From the NCBI RefSeq assembly GCF_029277985.1, contig NZ_CP119546.1:1550001-1614000 (forward strand): a stretch of 64,000 nt of DNA, written 5' to 3'. Below the pieces are notes generated by a model that saw only the letters and a list, made by a program, of their open reading frames with translations, did not search any database and was not told the origin of the DNA. The position numbers were made by a program, and so were the translations under genes. The number at the start of each line of letters is the position of its first letter. Position 1 is the stretch's first letter. Positions 35,947 to 45,050 of this stretch are shown piece after piece. The stretch is from Providencia stuartii. Its GTDB lineage: Bacteria > Pseudomonadota > Gammaproteobacteria > Enterobacterales > Enterobacteriaceae.

Positions 35947-38900
35947 ATGGCAATTTTTGATATTGAAAAAGATGAATTACTTGGGCTATCTGATGTTCAG
36001 TTAGAAGAACTAATCGCTCGTCTTTCAGAGGCAGAAGTAGCAGCACATGGTCATAGCCCTGCTAGAGTTAATTGGTCCGGCTCAATCAATGCTCCAGATG
36101 ATGGTATTGATGTTCATGTTAATATTCCTGTAGCGCAATTAACTACAGGGTTTCTTGAAAGGCCGAATACGATCCTTCAATCAAAAAAACACTCAATGTC
36201 GAGAACGGCTATTACAAAAGAAATGGTTATTGATGGTGAATTGTCATCAACGATTTCTTTATTAGCCGCACAAGGGGGAAGTTACATTATTGTCAGCTTA
36301 GCTGATGATTGTTCTCCTCCAATGCTAAAAGATCGTATTGAAGCCATGCAGGATGCAGTGAGCAGAGATCCTAATGGCAGTAATTTGCATTTATGCTTCT
36401 TTGACCGTTCTAAATTAACTCAGTGGGTGCGCCAACATCCGTCAGTGATGTTATGGGTGAAAAGGAAGTTGGGTCGAGGATACTCTGGCTGGCAGCCGTA
36501 TGGGGCATGGAGCAATCCACCGCAAGGAGCTGAAGATACTATAATTTTCGCACAAGGTGTGAAGATCTCATTGCCATCAGGAAAAGGTCAGAATCTTAGT
36601 ATTGAAGATGCAATCGGACCGATGAGAGACCTTGTACGAACGACTAATAAAGCAATTCGTATTACTGGGTTATCTGGGGTAGGAAAAACGCGTATCGTAC
36701 AGGCGCTTTTTGATGAAACTGTAGATACAGTTGGAACAGATGCTCTTGATAGAACAATTGCTGTTTATGTCGATACTGGTGCTGAACCAGAGCCGTCGGC
36801 TACAGTCATGTTGGAGAGGCTTATTTCTGAAAACCGACATTCAATTATGATCCTTGATAATTGTCCATCAGACCTCCATGCAGATTTGGCTAAAAGGGTT
36901 TCTACTGCATGTGACAATGTAAAACTCATTACTATTGAGTACGATATTAGGGATGATAAGCCACAGACCACAGAGGTAATTCACATAGAGACAGTTGGAC
37001 CCGAAGTCGCTGAAAAATTACTGCTCCGTCGTTTTCCTAATATAGGCCAGAATAATGCCCGTAGGATTGCAGAGTTTGCAGATGGTAATGCAAGAGTCTC
37101 TTTGGCAATAGCGGAGAGGGTGGAAGAGGGGGAAAGTTTGGCTCAACTATCCGACGCTCAATTGTTTAACCGTTTATTCGATCAGCGTAATCACCAAAAT
37201 GATGATTTAAGGGAGCAAGCTGAAATATTATCTTTAGTATATTCATTTTCGATTTTTGATCCCGATGTAGGGCGAAGTGAATTAGAAGTATTGGGCTCTC
37301 TTTCTGGGTATTCTAAAAACCAATTATTCCGCACAGTCAAAAAATTAATAGATAGGCATATTGTACAAAAAAGAGCTCATTGGCGAGCTATTTTACCTCA
37401 TGCTATTGCGAACAGATTAGCATCGTCAGCACTTGATAGTATCCCCACCGAACAGCTTAGGGCAACCTTTGAAGCATCGAACAATCAACGTTTATTAATG
37501 TCATTTGCTCATCGATTAGGGTTGTTACATGACCATCCTGTCGCCATCGAGATTGTTGAAAGTTGGTTACAACCTGAAGGACTGTTAGGGAAAATTCTAG
37601 AGCTAGATGATTCACAAATAAGGATGTTGGAATATATCGCTCCAGTGGCACCTGATACGTTATTGAACCGAATTCAGGTAGAACTCATTGACTCTAATTT
37701 CAACGAATTAAAGCGTTATGACTCTCGTCGAATAACGACTATCAAACTATTGCAAGCATTAGCTTATGAGCCTAGAAACTTTGTGCAATGTGCTAAATTG
37801 TTAATTCGAATTGCAGATAATGAAAAAGAAAGTAATAACCACGATGATGCAGGGCAAAAGCTCACTAAATTCTTTCAGGCATATTTATCAGGCACCCATG
37901 CTTCTATAGAGCAGCGTATTGAGATTATGAATGAATGCCTCACTTCAGATATCATTGCTCGTAGATCTTTAGGGCTTAAAATGCTTTCAACTGCTCTTGA
38001 TGATGGTTTATGGTCAGGTATTGGGTTGTATGAATTTGGTGCTAAGCCTAGAGATTTTGGATTCGAACCTGACTACGATGAATTGGTTGAGTGGCGTCAT
38101 ACTTTTATTAATTTTGCATTACAATTAGGGATCTCAAGTGATCTTGAGTTGAAAAACTGTGCTCGACAAATTCTGGCGAATCAGTTTAGAGGAATGTGGT
38201 TTCAAGAAGCAATGAGAGAAATACTTATCGATGTAGCTCGTAAATTGCATAATGACTCTCCTTGGGGAGAAGGTTGGAAGGCGATCCGTTCAGTTATTTA
38301 TTTTGATTACTCTAAGAGCCAAGATAGTCAAAATTTAAAACAGATACCAGATAATCTCGTGGCCTTAGAGAAAGAGTTAGAGCCTAATAGCTTAATTTCA
38401 AAAACAATAACATTTGTTTTCAGTGGAGGACGGGATTATTGGGCTCTTGATAATGATTTTAATCATAGTTCTGGAGATAAATATACTGACGCTAGAAAAC
38501 GGCTTGACGCTAATGCTCAACGACTAGGTGAACTTTTTGCTATTTCAAATCATAAGCTCCATGAGCTAGGCTCTAATTTATTTTCTGCTGATTGGATGCC
38601 ATATCGAATAGCTTTTGGTACAGGATTAGCGAAAGGAGCATACGATCAGAAAATCTATTGGCAGAATCTTGTTGATGAGTTGAAGAAACATCCCGAAATT
38701 AATAAAGATTTCTCAGTTTTTAAGGGATTTATTGACGAAGTTGATTCTGTAAATAGAGAGCTAGCGCAGGAATTTCTTGAACAGTGCGCAAAACATAATG
38801 AACTCAAAAACGTTTTAGTTGCTCTACATCCACAACGAGAATTTACAGTTAATGATCTGAATCGCTGTATGACAATTTTGGATGATCCAGATATCAGGCC

Positions 38901-39804
38901 AATCATGTATGGACCGATTTTGTGGAGGAAGGAATATGGAGATTTACCAAAAGAGTGCATTCTTGACCTTACTTCAAGGCTTTTAAGAAAACCAAATGGT
39001 GATGATGTAGTTTTAGATGGCCTTAGCATGAGGTTACATGACGAAGATGAAGCAATCGATACTCTTGGTGCTGAATTTAGATTACTTGGTCTGAAAGCTG
39101 GAATATCGCGACTTAAGAGGAATGATAATGACTCTGGCGGTATGAGCGATTATAACATGGAGCATGTGATTAATGCTGCTTTACGTTTTGATGGTAACGA
39201 ATCGGAAAAACTAGAGTGGTTAAATACTATTTTTGATGTAATTGACAATAGCTATGGTTGTCTTTACTCATTTGAAAATGTTATTGGGAAGACAGCTTCA
39301 TTGATGCCAGAAGAATTTCTTAGTCGTGTTTTTAAGGGAACGGATAGGCAAAAACAGTCACGATTATATTTTATCCGTAGTGATGATAGGAATGGATCTG
39401 CTCTTGAAAAAATAGATAAGAATGTACTACTTGAATGGTGCTGTTACAAAAATGATAGCAGTATATTTGCGGCTGTAGCGACGGGCATAAACCTTTGGGT
39501 AAAAGATGAGATTACATCAGCAACGATCTTGTCTGAGGTGGCAATCAAATTATTAGAACTAGCACCTGAACCAAAAATTGTTTTAGAAGCTTTTGCTGCG
39601 CGTACAGCTCCTTCTAGTTGGTCTGGTAGTCTGGCAAATATAATGCAATCTAGAGCAGATGCAATTAGCCAGCTAATTACCCATGAGCGTACCGACATTT
39701 CTATAGCTACAAAGTCGGTGAATGAAAAACTGATTCACTGGATAGAGAATGAAAGAGTCCGTGAACGTAAGGATGCTGAAGGACGTGAACAGCGATTTGA
39801 ATAA
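35947..39804 (+). CDS. Large nuclease-STAND-type NTPase, candidate antiphage protein
   Basis: This 1285-residue protein has three parts. Residues about 10-160 look like a PD-(D/E)XK/Mrr-type nuclease: D51-D-G-I-D55, then I-L-Q78-S-K80 (the QxK variant). Residues about 220-500 form a P-loop NTPase with Walker A GLSGVGKT (241-248) and Walker B-like SIMILDN (299-305), then a winged-helix-like region. The remaining 750 residues are helical, probably a sensor of TPR or HEAT kind. This nuclease-NTPase-sensor order is that of Avs and other STAND defence proteins. I cannot place it in a named type. A weak ribosome site precedes the ATG. Confidence 0.7.
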   Translation: MAIFDIEKDELLGLSDVQLEELIARLSEAEVAAHGHSPARVNWSGSINAPDDGIDVHVNIPVAQLTTGFLERPNTILQSKKHSMSRTAITKEMVIDGELSSTISLLAAQGGSYIIVSLADDCSPPMLKDRIEAMQDAVSRDPNGSNLHLCFFDRSKLTQWVRQHPSVMLWVKRKLGRGYSGWQPYGAWSNPPQGAEDTIIFAQGVKISLPSGKGQNLSIEDAIGPMRDLVRTTNKAIRITGLSGVGKTRIVQALFDETVDTVGTDALDRTIAVYVDTGAEPEPSATVMLERLISENRHSIMILDNCPSDLHADLAKRVSTACDNVKLITIEYDIRDDKPQTTEVIHIETVGPEVAEKLLLRRFPNIGQNNARRIAEFADGNARVSLAIAERVEEGESLAQLSDAQLFNRLFDQRNHQNDDLREQAEILSLVYSFSIFDPDVGRSELEVLGSLSGYSKNQLFRTVKKLIDRHIVQKRAHWRAILPHAIANRLASSALDSIPTEQLRATFEASNNQRLLMSFAHRLGLLHDHPVAIEIVESWLQPEGLLGKILELDDSQIRMLEYIAPVAPDTLLNRIQVELIDSNFNELKRYDSRRITTIKLLQALAYEPRNFVQCAKLLIRIADNEKESNNHDDAGQKLTKFFQAYLSGTHASIEQRIEIMNECLTSDIIARRSLGLKMLSTALDDGLWSGIGLYEFGAKPRDFGFEPDYDELVEWRHTFINFALQLGISSDLELKNCARQILANQFRGMWFQEAMREILIDVARKLHNDSPWGEGWKAIRSVIYFDYSKSQDSQNLKQIPDNLVALEKELEPNSLISKTITFVFSGGRDYWALDNDFNHSSGDKYTDARKRLDANAQRLGELFAISNHKLHELGSNLFSADWMPYRIAFGTGLAKGAYDQKIYWQNLVDELKKHPEINKDFSVFKGFIDEVDSVNRELAQEFLEQCAKHNELKNVLVALHPQREFTVNDLNRCMTILDDPDIRPIMYGPILWRKEYGDLPKECILDLTSRLLRKPNGDDVVLDGLSMRLHDEDEAIDTLGAEFRLLGLKAGISRLKRNDNDSGGMSDYNMEHVINAALRFDGNESEKLEWLNTIFDVIDNSYGCLYSFENVIGKTASLMPEEFLSRVFKGTDRQKQSRLYFIRSDDRNGSALEKIDKNVLLEWCCYKNDSSIFAAVATGINLWVKDEITSATILSEVAIKLLELAPEPKIVLEAFAARTAPSSWSGSLANIMQSRADAISQLITHERTDISIATKSVNEKLIHWIENERVRERKDAEGREQRFE

Positions 39805-40166
39805 ACAGGATATAGAAAAGTTGCTTAAGACATTTCATATACGGTTCATTGCTCAATTCAATTACTTAATTCACAGGGTATAACTGGCCCTGCTTGAGGT
39901 AAATATATTACTCAATTAATCAGGTGGATAAATATTGGCATGAGGTAATGCTAAGTAAGAGCCGTAGTCAAGAATTGGGTAAGTGATTAACTGCAATTGT
40001 ATTAGCTCATACCCGAGCAGTGTCGTGCATACTTAAAACTGACAGTCAGCTCTGAGCGAAGAGCGGACAGTATTGGAAACCGATCCTAGCCTACATTCTA
40101 TACATAGAGTAACGGAGCCTTATAGGCATAAAAATATTATAAATTTTTATGCTCTTTAGTTTAAAA
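39805..40166. other. Gene-free spacer with a short GAGCGAAGAGCGGAC motif
   Basis: No gene is seen. GCTCTGAGCGAAGAGCGGAC at 40051-40070 resembles GAGAGCGAAAAGCGGA at 23931-23946, probably a shared relic. The rest is AT-rich. Confidence 0.4.
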
Positions 40167-40619
40167 TTAGCATGGTATCCGTGTCGATAAGAGCAGCATG
40201 TTTTCATGCCTCTCGAAGCCATTTTTTATGTAAAATGATTCCGCTGGATAGCCATGTTCAGTGTGCAGAAGAATGGCATTAAGATTTTTAGCGCGCATAT
40301 CTTCTCTTATATATGCCATAAATAATGACCCAACCCCTCTATTTTGATAATCATACCCAACAAAGAAATCATCAATATAATATTCCATGCCTTCAGGCCA
40401 AGGTTTCTGAAAACCAATTGAAACCGCAACAATACGAGAGTCTAAGATGGCGACATATCCAAGAAAATAATTATTCTTCAGATGATTTGAAATAAACTCT
40501 TTCACTGGTTTAGCTGATGGGTATAGTTCATTCCACGGAGGAGCTTGATATGTTTGTATATACAAATCAGTTATTTCATTAATATCGTCAAGAAACAGAT
40601 TGCGAAAGTTTAGGTTCAT
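40167..40619 (-). CDS. GNAT family N-acetyltransferase (copy B)
   Basis: This 150-residue acetyltransferase has the acetyl-CoA loop YQNRGVGSLFM and is a clear paralogue of the gene at 22025-22501 (shared EFI.NHL.NNYF.G, GF.KPW, EYYID.F and LNAI.L.TE.G.PAE). It lies at the right end of the accessory region on the same strand as its paralogue. The substrate is unknown. The start at 40619 has a weak ribosome site. Confidence 0.8.
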   Translation of the reverse strand: MNLNFRNLFLDDINEITDLYIQTYQAPPWNELYPSAKPVKEFISNHLKNNYFLGYVAILDSRIVAVSIGFQKPWPEGMEYYIDDFFVGYDYQNRGVGSLFMAYIREDMRAKNLNAILLHTEHGYPAESFYIKNGFERHENMLLLSTRIPC

Positions 40620-40655
40620 AGGAAACTCATTGATTATAATGTAATAAATATATGA

Positions 40656-41117
40656 TTATAAGGTGATTTTCATTTTGGGTATAAGTCTGTCTGGTATTGA
40701 GCCTGACGGAGTTCTACACATTGTTATCGCACCCATTTTTATGTAAAAATTTTCAGCGTTGGGGTCTGCATCTAAAGTTAATTCTTTTATGTTCAGCCTT
40801 CGCGCTTGTTCCAATCCTGCGTCATATAAAGCTTTACCAATTCCCAATCCAATGAATGAAGGGTCAATAAATAACTTTTCTAATTCTCCGCTTTCAGAGT
40901 CTTCATCAAATCTGAGTTGAATAAAGCCACAGTATTTGCCATTAATTTTGGCTACTAAAATTAAATAGTGAGCGAAATCATCCGGTTTTAATGTAAGCTC
41001 ATCACGGCACATTTCAATAAAATTATCACTATATCCCCAATATTTTTTAGATCTCAATGATAGTGTTGTCAGTACATTTGCCTCACTGGCATTTGCTATA
41101 TCAATAATGAAAGACAT
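40656..41117 (-). CDS. GNAT family N-acetyltransferase
   Basis: This 153-residue protein has a standard GNAT fold: GFIQLRFDEDSESGELEKLFIDPSFIGLGIGKALYDAGLEQARRL contains motif A with the acetyl-CoA loop, and LDADPNAENFYIKMGA is motif B. It is unlike the neighbouring GNAT copy beyond the fold. It is 36 bases upstream of that gene on the same strand, so the two may be one transcript. The substrate is unknown. Confidence 0.8.
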   Translation of the reverse strand: MSFIIDIANASEANVLTTLSLRSKKYWGYSDNFIEMCRDELTLKPDDFAHYLILVAKINGKYCGFIQLRFDEDSESGELEKLFIDPSFIGLGIGKALYDAGLEQARRLNIKELTLDADPNAENFYIKMGAITMCRTPSGSIPDRLIPKMKITL

Positions 41118-41465
41118 ATAGTGCTTTCCCTGTTTTTAGCTTGATTGAGGGGGTAATTATCCCGTTTTCCTCAGGGATTTTTAGTAGAATGATGTTGCGC
41201 GCCCATTGCTAGGTCATTCAGAGTTTTATTCGTTTTGGTATCAACATATTATTTATCAAAAGCGGCGGGATGAATATGCACTGGCGCGCGACCATGCCGC
41301 ATATGGTACAGGGTATTGGTGTAAAATAAACTTTTACAGTCCGCTGTGAGCGATAAAGGGATGCTACTTTTATATAATGTCCGCTTCTGGCACATAGCTG
41401 ACGTCTGGATGATGTATAGATCTACGTAGTCATAGTGCCAGTTCAAATTCGAACTGGCGCACAAA
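41118..41465. other. Gene-free region left of the integrase
   Basis: The stretch contains ATGTCCGCTTCTGGCACATAG near 41378 and GCTGTGAGCGATAAAGGG near 41343. These are relic-like sequences of a kind I have seen in enterobacterial intergenic DNA, not a gene. A 74-codon frame on the minus strand (41249-41473) is not convincing. Confidence 0.4.
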
Positions 41466-42707
41466 TTACCCAACTAGTGATATCCCTCTTATCCCGCCTT
41501 CAATAATACTTCCCCTATCAGCCGATTCAATAAAATCAGCCCACCATTGCATCATAGGGCGTCTTTGTTCTAAGTAGTCACTGCGGTTATAAGCACGTCT
41601 AACTTCGTTTTTGTCAACGTGGGCGAGGGCGGCTTCTATGACATCAGGAGGAAAGCCTTGCTCATTCAGGGCAGTGCTGGCAATTGAGCGAAGACCGTGT
41701 GAAACAAGTACACCTCCGAATCCAGCGCGTTTTAATGCAGCATTGACGGTTTGGCTATTCATTGGCTGAGTAGGCTTGATACGGCTAGGGAAGATAAATT
41801 CACGATTACCACTTAATGGTTTCATTAGCTCTAAAATAGCCAAAGCAGCGTCAGATAACGGAACGGTATGTTCGCGATTCATTTTCATTCTAGCAGCGGG
41901 TATCTTCCATTCCTTGGTTTCAAAGTTGATTTCGTCCCAATGGACCTCAGCGGCTTCGGCAGGGCGGGAGATAGTGAGCAGCTGCCACATGAACAAGCAT
42001 CGCGTTGACATACTGATACTTGCTATACGCATTGTTTGCATTAACTGTGGAAGCTGATCCGGACGGATACTTGGCATGTTTTTCTTTTGCGGTTTCTCGA
42101 ACGTTTTTCCGATATTTACACTGGGAACTGCATCAATCAGGCCTGTGTTCTGCGCATAAATCATGACTTCGTTAATACGCTGACAAAGGCGGCGAACAGT
42201 CTCTAATGCACCTCTGGCCTGAACCGGCTGAACAGCTTTAACCAGAGTATGAGCCTTAATCTCAGTGACGCTGATATCACCGATTGCTGGGAAAACATCT
42301 CTCTCAAGCGAGCGCCAGATATCGTCGGCATAGTCCTCTGTTACGCTGGCTTTCTTCACATTCCACCAACGCTCGGCAACTAACAAGAAGGTGTTGGTTT
42401 TGGCCTCTTGAGAATTCCTCACCTGTTCTTTCTGGTGTTCCTGAGGATCAATATCTTTTGCCAACAAAACTCGAGATTCAGCTCTGAGTTTACGCGCATG
42501 AGAAAGGGAGACAGCAGGGTAGGCACCGAAGCTCTGCTTGGTTCGCTGTTTGGTTAGAGGCCGATAGTAACGGAACTGCCAGAGCTTACTACCGCTGGAC
42601 TTTATTAACAGGGTCAGCCCATCACCATCATAAAGCTGGTAATCGGCATCTTTAGGTTTGGCGGCTTTGATTTCCGTATCGGTTAACGGCTTGGTTTTTC
42701 TTGCCAT
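41466..42707 (-). CDS. P4-type tyrosine integrase at ssrA
   Basis: This 413-residue integrase has an N-terminal DUF4102 arm-binding domain (LTDTEIKAAKPKD...YDGDGL), a SAM-like core-binding domain (about 105-190) and a catalytic domain. R248, H337-xx-R340, H363 and Y373 (RRAYNRSDY) complete the active site, so it looks intact. The ATG at 42707 follows GGAG by 9 bases. It lies 204 bases from the 3' end of ssrA, the expected attachment site for this family. Confidence 0.92.
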   Translation of the reverse strand: MARKTKPLTDTEIKAAKPKDADYQLYDGDGLTLLIKSSGSKLWQFRYYRPLTKQRTKQSFGAYPAVSLSHARKLRAESRVLLAKDIDPQEHQKEQVRNSQEAKTNTFLLVAERWWNVKKASVTEDYADDIWRSLERDVFPAIGDISVTEIKAHTLVKAVQPVQARGALETVRRLCQRINEVMIYAQNTGLIDAVPSVNIGKTFEKPQKKNMPSIRPDQLPQLMQTMRIASISMSTRCLFMWQLLTISRPAEAAEVHWDEINFETKEWKIPAARMKMNREHTVPLSDAALAILELMKPLSGNREFIFPSRIKPTQPMNSQTVNAALKRAGFGGVLVSHGLRSIASTALNEQGFPPDVIEAALAHVDKNEVRRAYNRSDYLEQRRPMMQWWADFIESADRGSIIEGGIRGISLVG

Positions 42708-42726
42708 GGGGAGTCTCCATGCGTTT

Positions 42727-42763
42727 AGGCCCAACGAAAACAATAGAGCTTTTCGTTGGGCCT
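42727..42763. repeat. Inverted repeat upstream of the integrase
   Basis: AGGCCCAACGAAAA and TTTTCGTTGGGCCT form a 14-bp perfect inverted repeat with a 9-base loop. The TGGGCCTA half occurs again at 42767-42776. Related motifs lie beside the left att site (26738-26755). These may be integrase or excisionase arm sites or an operator. Confidence 0.6.
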
Positions 42764-42832
42764 ATCAATGGGCCTAAAAGGTTCGGATTTAATTAGTTCT
42801 CTTCGGACTTCGCGGGACAAATTGAAGGCACA

Positions 42833-42871
42833 AAAAAGCCCGCAGGGCTTGTGCCGTGCGGGCTCTTAGGA
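42833..42871 (-). terminator. Terminator downstream of ssrA
   Basis: On the minus strand GAGCCCGCACGGC pairs with GCCCTGCGGGC and is followed by TTTTTTG. It ends ssrA transcription and lies on the island side of the att site. Confidence 0.85.
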
Positions 42872-42910
42872 CTTCATCGGATGACTCTGGTAATCACCGA
42901 TGGAGAATTT

Positions 42911-43274
42911 TGGTGGAGCTGGCGGGAGTTGAACCCGCGTCCGAAATTTCTACATCCTCGGTACTACATGCTTAGTCTAGTCTTTAAATTCATTTGCCAG
43001 CTGCGGACAGACACGCCACTAACAAACTATCCTGATTAAATTTAACGCTTCAACCCCAGGCAAGGCATCCACGCGATCTCTTTTAGGTTTGACCTCTCTT
43101 GATCCCCGTCCTAAGAGCGGAGGCTAGGGAGAGAGGGCTCTATGCAGGTTATTAAGCTGCTAGTGCGTAGTTTTCGTCGTTTGCGACTATTTTTTTGCGG
43201 CTTTTATCGAGGCCAACCGCCCCTCGGCATGCACCTTGGGTTTCGCAAATCCCGTCGAATCCAGAATCAGCCCC
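42911..43274 (-). rRNA. ssrA: tmRNA (ssrA); listed as rRNA only for want of a tmRNA type
   Basis: The 364-base mature RNA begins GGGGCTGATTCTGG at 43274 and ends in CCA at 42911. The tRNA-like 3' end has the T-arm GGGTTCAACTCCC. The tag frame codes for ANDENYALAA followed by TAA (43148-43181 region). Together with SmpB it rescues stalled ribosomes. A TATACT -10 box lies at 43289-43294. The 3' end is the attachment site of the island to its left; its sequence is intact. It is a transfer-messenger RNA, not ribosomal RNA. Confidence 0.95.
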
Positions 43275-43322
43275 AAGTTGTTGAACGCAGTATAACAGAA
43301 AAATACTCTAAAAAGCTAGAAC

Positions 43323-43805
43323 TTAGCGATTAGAATGTTTCATTATACGTGCTTTATCTAATTGCCACTCACGTTCTTTAATATCAGAACGTTTGTCATG
43401 CGCCTTTTTACCTTTTGCTACGCCAATTTTGACTTTGCACCAAGCATTTTTCCAATAAAGGGAAAGGGCGATGACCGTATAGCCTTCACGGTTAACACGA
43501 CCATAAAGGGTGTCTAATTCTCGTTGGTTTAGTAACAACTTCCTGCTACGTGTCGGATCACAGACAACGTGAGATGATGCTACATTCAGTGGTGTGATAT
43601 TTGCACCAAATAAATAAGCTTCACCATCTCTGAGTAAGACATAGCTATCACCAATGTTAGCTTTGCCAGCACGTAGTGATTTTACTTCCCAACCTTGTAA
43701 GGACAGGCCAGCCTCGAACTCTTCTTCGATAGAATATTCGTGGCGAGCACGTTTGTTCAAGGCAATAGTTGCCGAACCAGGTTTATAAGCTTTTTTCTTT
43801 GTCAT
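43323..43805 (-). CDS. smpB: SsrA-binding protein
   Basis: This 160-residue protein binds tmRNA and positions it in stalled ribosomes. [29 protein letters not shown], the GDSYV...YLF segment and the basic C-terminal tail KGKKAHDKR...D are the SmpB hallmarks. It is adjacent to ssrA on the same strand and divergent from ratA. Confidence 0.97.
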   Translation of the reverse strand: MTKKKAYKPGSATIALNKRARHEYSIEEEFEAGLSLQGWEVKSLRAGKANIGDSYVLLRDGEAYLFGANITPLNVASSHVVCDPTRSRKLLLNQRELDTLYGRVNREGYTVIALSLYWKNAWCKVKIGVAKGKKAHDKRSDIKEREWQLDKARIMKHSNR

Positions 43806-43959
43806 AGTTTGTTCATTATACTGTAAGCTGAAGTTAAATAAATCTTTCTACGTTTAAAAATGTGCCGATTGTGCAATTATTGTGCTTAAGGCGTTTTGTT
43901 TTTTGTTTAACCAATCAATAGTGGTATTATATGTGCAGTTTTTGGGGATAGGAATTGAT

Positions 43960-44394
43960 ATGCCACAGATTAGTCGCTCTGCGTTAGTGCCATTTAGCGC
44001 AGAACAAATGTATAAACTTGTTAATGATGTTATTGCATATCCAAGTTTTTTGCCTGGATGTGTTGGTAGTCGGGTGATTAGTCATAGTGATGATGAGATG
44101 ACGGCCTCTGTAGAGGTTTCAAAAGCAGGTATTAGTAAAACGTTCATAACCAAAAATGTATTAGAGGATAACAAAGGTATCCACATGCAATTGGTTGAAG
44201 GGCCTTTTCGAAAGCTAACAGGGGGATGGCGTTTTATACCGTTAAGCTCGGATGCGTGTAAGATTGAATTTCACCTTGATTTTGAGTTTACGAATAAGCT
44301 GATTGAACTTGCTTTTGGCAAAATCTTTAAAGAATTAGCGAATAACATGGTTCAGGCATTCACGCTCAGAGCAAAGGATGTTTATAGTGTCTGA
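43960..44394 (+). CDS. ratA: RatA, START-like ribosome association toxin / coenzyme Q-binding family
   Basis: This 144-residue SRPBCC-fold protein matches E. coli Rat[33 protein letters not shown], the [10 protein letters not shown] strand and the LTGGWRF segment. The E. coli protein blocks 70S assembly when overproduced, and the wider family binds ubiquinone (family knowledge). The ATG at 43960 has GGGGATAGG upstream. It overlaps ratB. Confidence 0.93.
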   Translation: MPQISRSALVPFSAEQMYKLVNDVIAYPSFLPGCVGSRVISHSDDEMTASVEVSKAGISKTFITKNVLEDNKGIHMQLVEGPFRKLTGGWRFIPLSSDACKIEFHLDFEFTNKLIELAFGKIFKELANNMVQAFTLRAKDVYSV

Positions 44395-44680
44395 GTTAAA
44401 CGTTGAAGTCACTTATGCTTTACCTGAGAAGCAATATCTACTGTCGGTCAATGTCGCTGAAGGGGCAACGGTTGAAGATGCGATTATTGCTTCAGGTATT
44501 CTTGCACTACGAGCAGATATTGACCTGAAAAAAAATAAAGTTGGTATCTATAGTCGCCCGGTAAAGCTAAGCGATACATTGAAAGACGGGGACCGTGTTG
44601 AAATTTATCGGCCACTGATTGCTGACCCTAAAGAGTTACGCCGTAAAAGAGCTGAAAAATCGAAAGATAACAAAAAATAG
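44387..44680 (+). CDS. rnfH: RnfH family Ubl-fold protein (RatB)
   Basis: This protein of 97 residues has the conserved core [15 protein letters not shown], then [19 protein letters not shown] and [20 protein letters not shown], as in E. coli RnfH/RatB. I chose the GTG at 44387, overlapping the ratA end by 8 bases and preceded by AAGGA; the ATG at 44378 lacks a ribosome site. It is the second gene of ratAB; the function is uncertain. Confidence 0.92.
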   Translation: MSELNVEVTYALPEKQYLLSVNVAEGATVEDAIIASGILALRADIDLKKNKVGIYSRPVKLSDTLKDGDRVEIYRPLIADPKELRRKRAEKSKDNKK

Positions 44681-44704
44681 TGACTGTTTTTTGTTCCTTC
44701 TATT

Positions 44705-44729
44705 AAACCGAGAGTTCTCTCGGTTTTTT
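44705..44729 (+). terminator. Terminator of ratA-rnfH
   Basis: AAACCGAGAG and CTCTCGGTTT form a 10-bp stem with loop TT and a following T run. Confidence 0.92.
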
Positions 44730-44865
44730 ATTGTCCGCTGTAAACCACCAGCTAAGGTGATGATTGAGCCTGTGAGGCTATAGTCTGAAAGAAACCCCAT
44801 GTCAGAAAACATCCTCTCATTCACCACAAGTACAAAGGAAATCACACGGGTTTTATACACAGTTC

Positions 44866-45050
44866 ATCACATGGTATTGGCACTGCACATATCATCGAGT
44901 TTGGATACCTAAATATCGTTATAAGATGTTGAAAGATAAAGTAGTTAAGGCGCTTTATAGAACAATTTATATTCTCTGTAATATGAAGGACTGTGAAGCG
45001 CTAGCGCTAAATGTTCAGTCAGACCTTGTCCATTCATCGGTAAGTATAAA
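44866..45050 (+). pseudogene. Remnant of an IS200-type transposase (TnpA, Y1)
   Basis: The frame reads WYWHCTYHRVWIPKYRYKML and later CEALALNV and VHSSVSI. This matches the N-terminal half of IS200-type transposases (WHCTYHVVWxPKYRRKVL...PDHVHLLVSI). The HUH metal motif is broken, reading V-H-S. The start and the catalytic Tyr half are missing. Upstream, 44735-44865 shows nothing else. Confidence 0.65.

Noticed and set aside
35819..36004. 61-codon ORF before the STAND-type gene
   Set aside because: It overlaps the large gene in another phase and has no family or ribosome-site support.
41249..41473. Minus-strand ORF of 74 codons next to the integrase
   Set aside because: There is no ribosome site or family resemblance, and the DNA looks like intergenic relics.
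42851..43039. Plus-strand ORF of 62 codons
   Set aside because: It covers the ssrA 3' end and its terminator; it is a shadow of the tmRNA.
43142..43333. Plus-strand ORF of 63 codons
   Set aside because: It lies within ssrA on the opposite strand and has no ribosome site.
44636..44860. Minus-strand ORF of 74 codons across the rnfH terminator
   Set aside because: It overlaps rnfH and a strong terminator and has no coding features.
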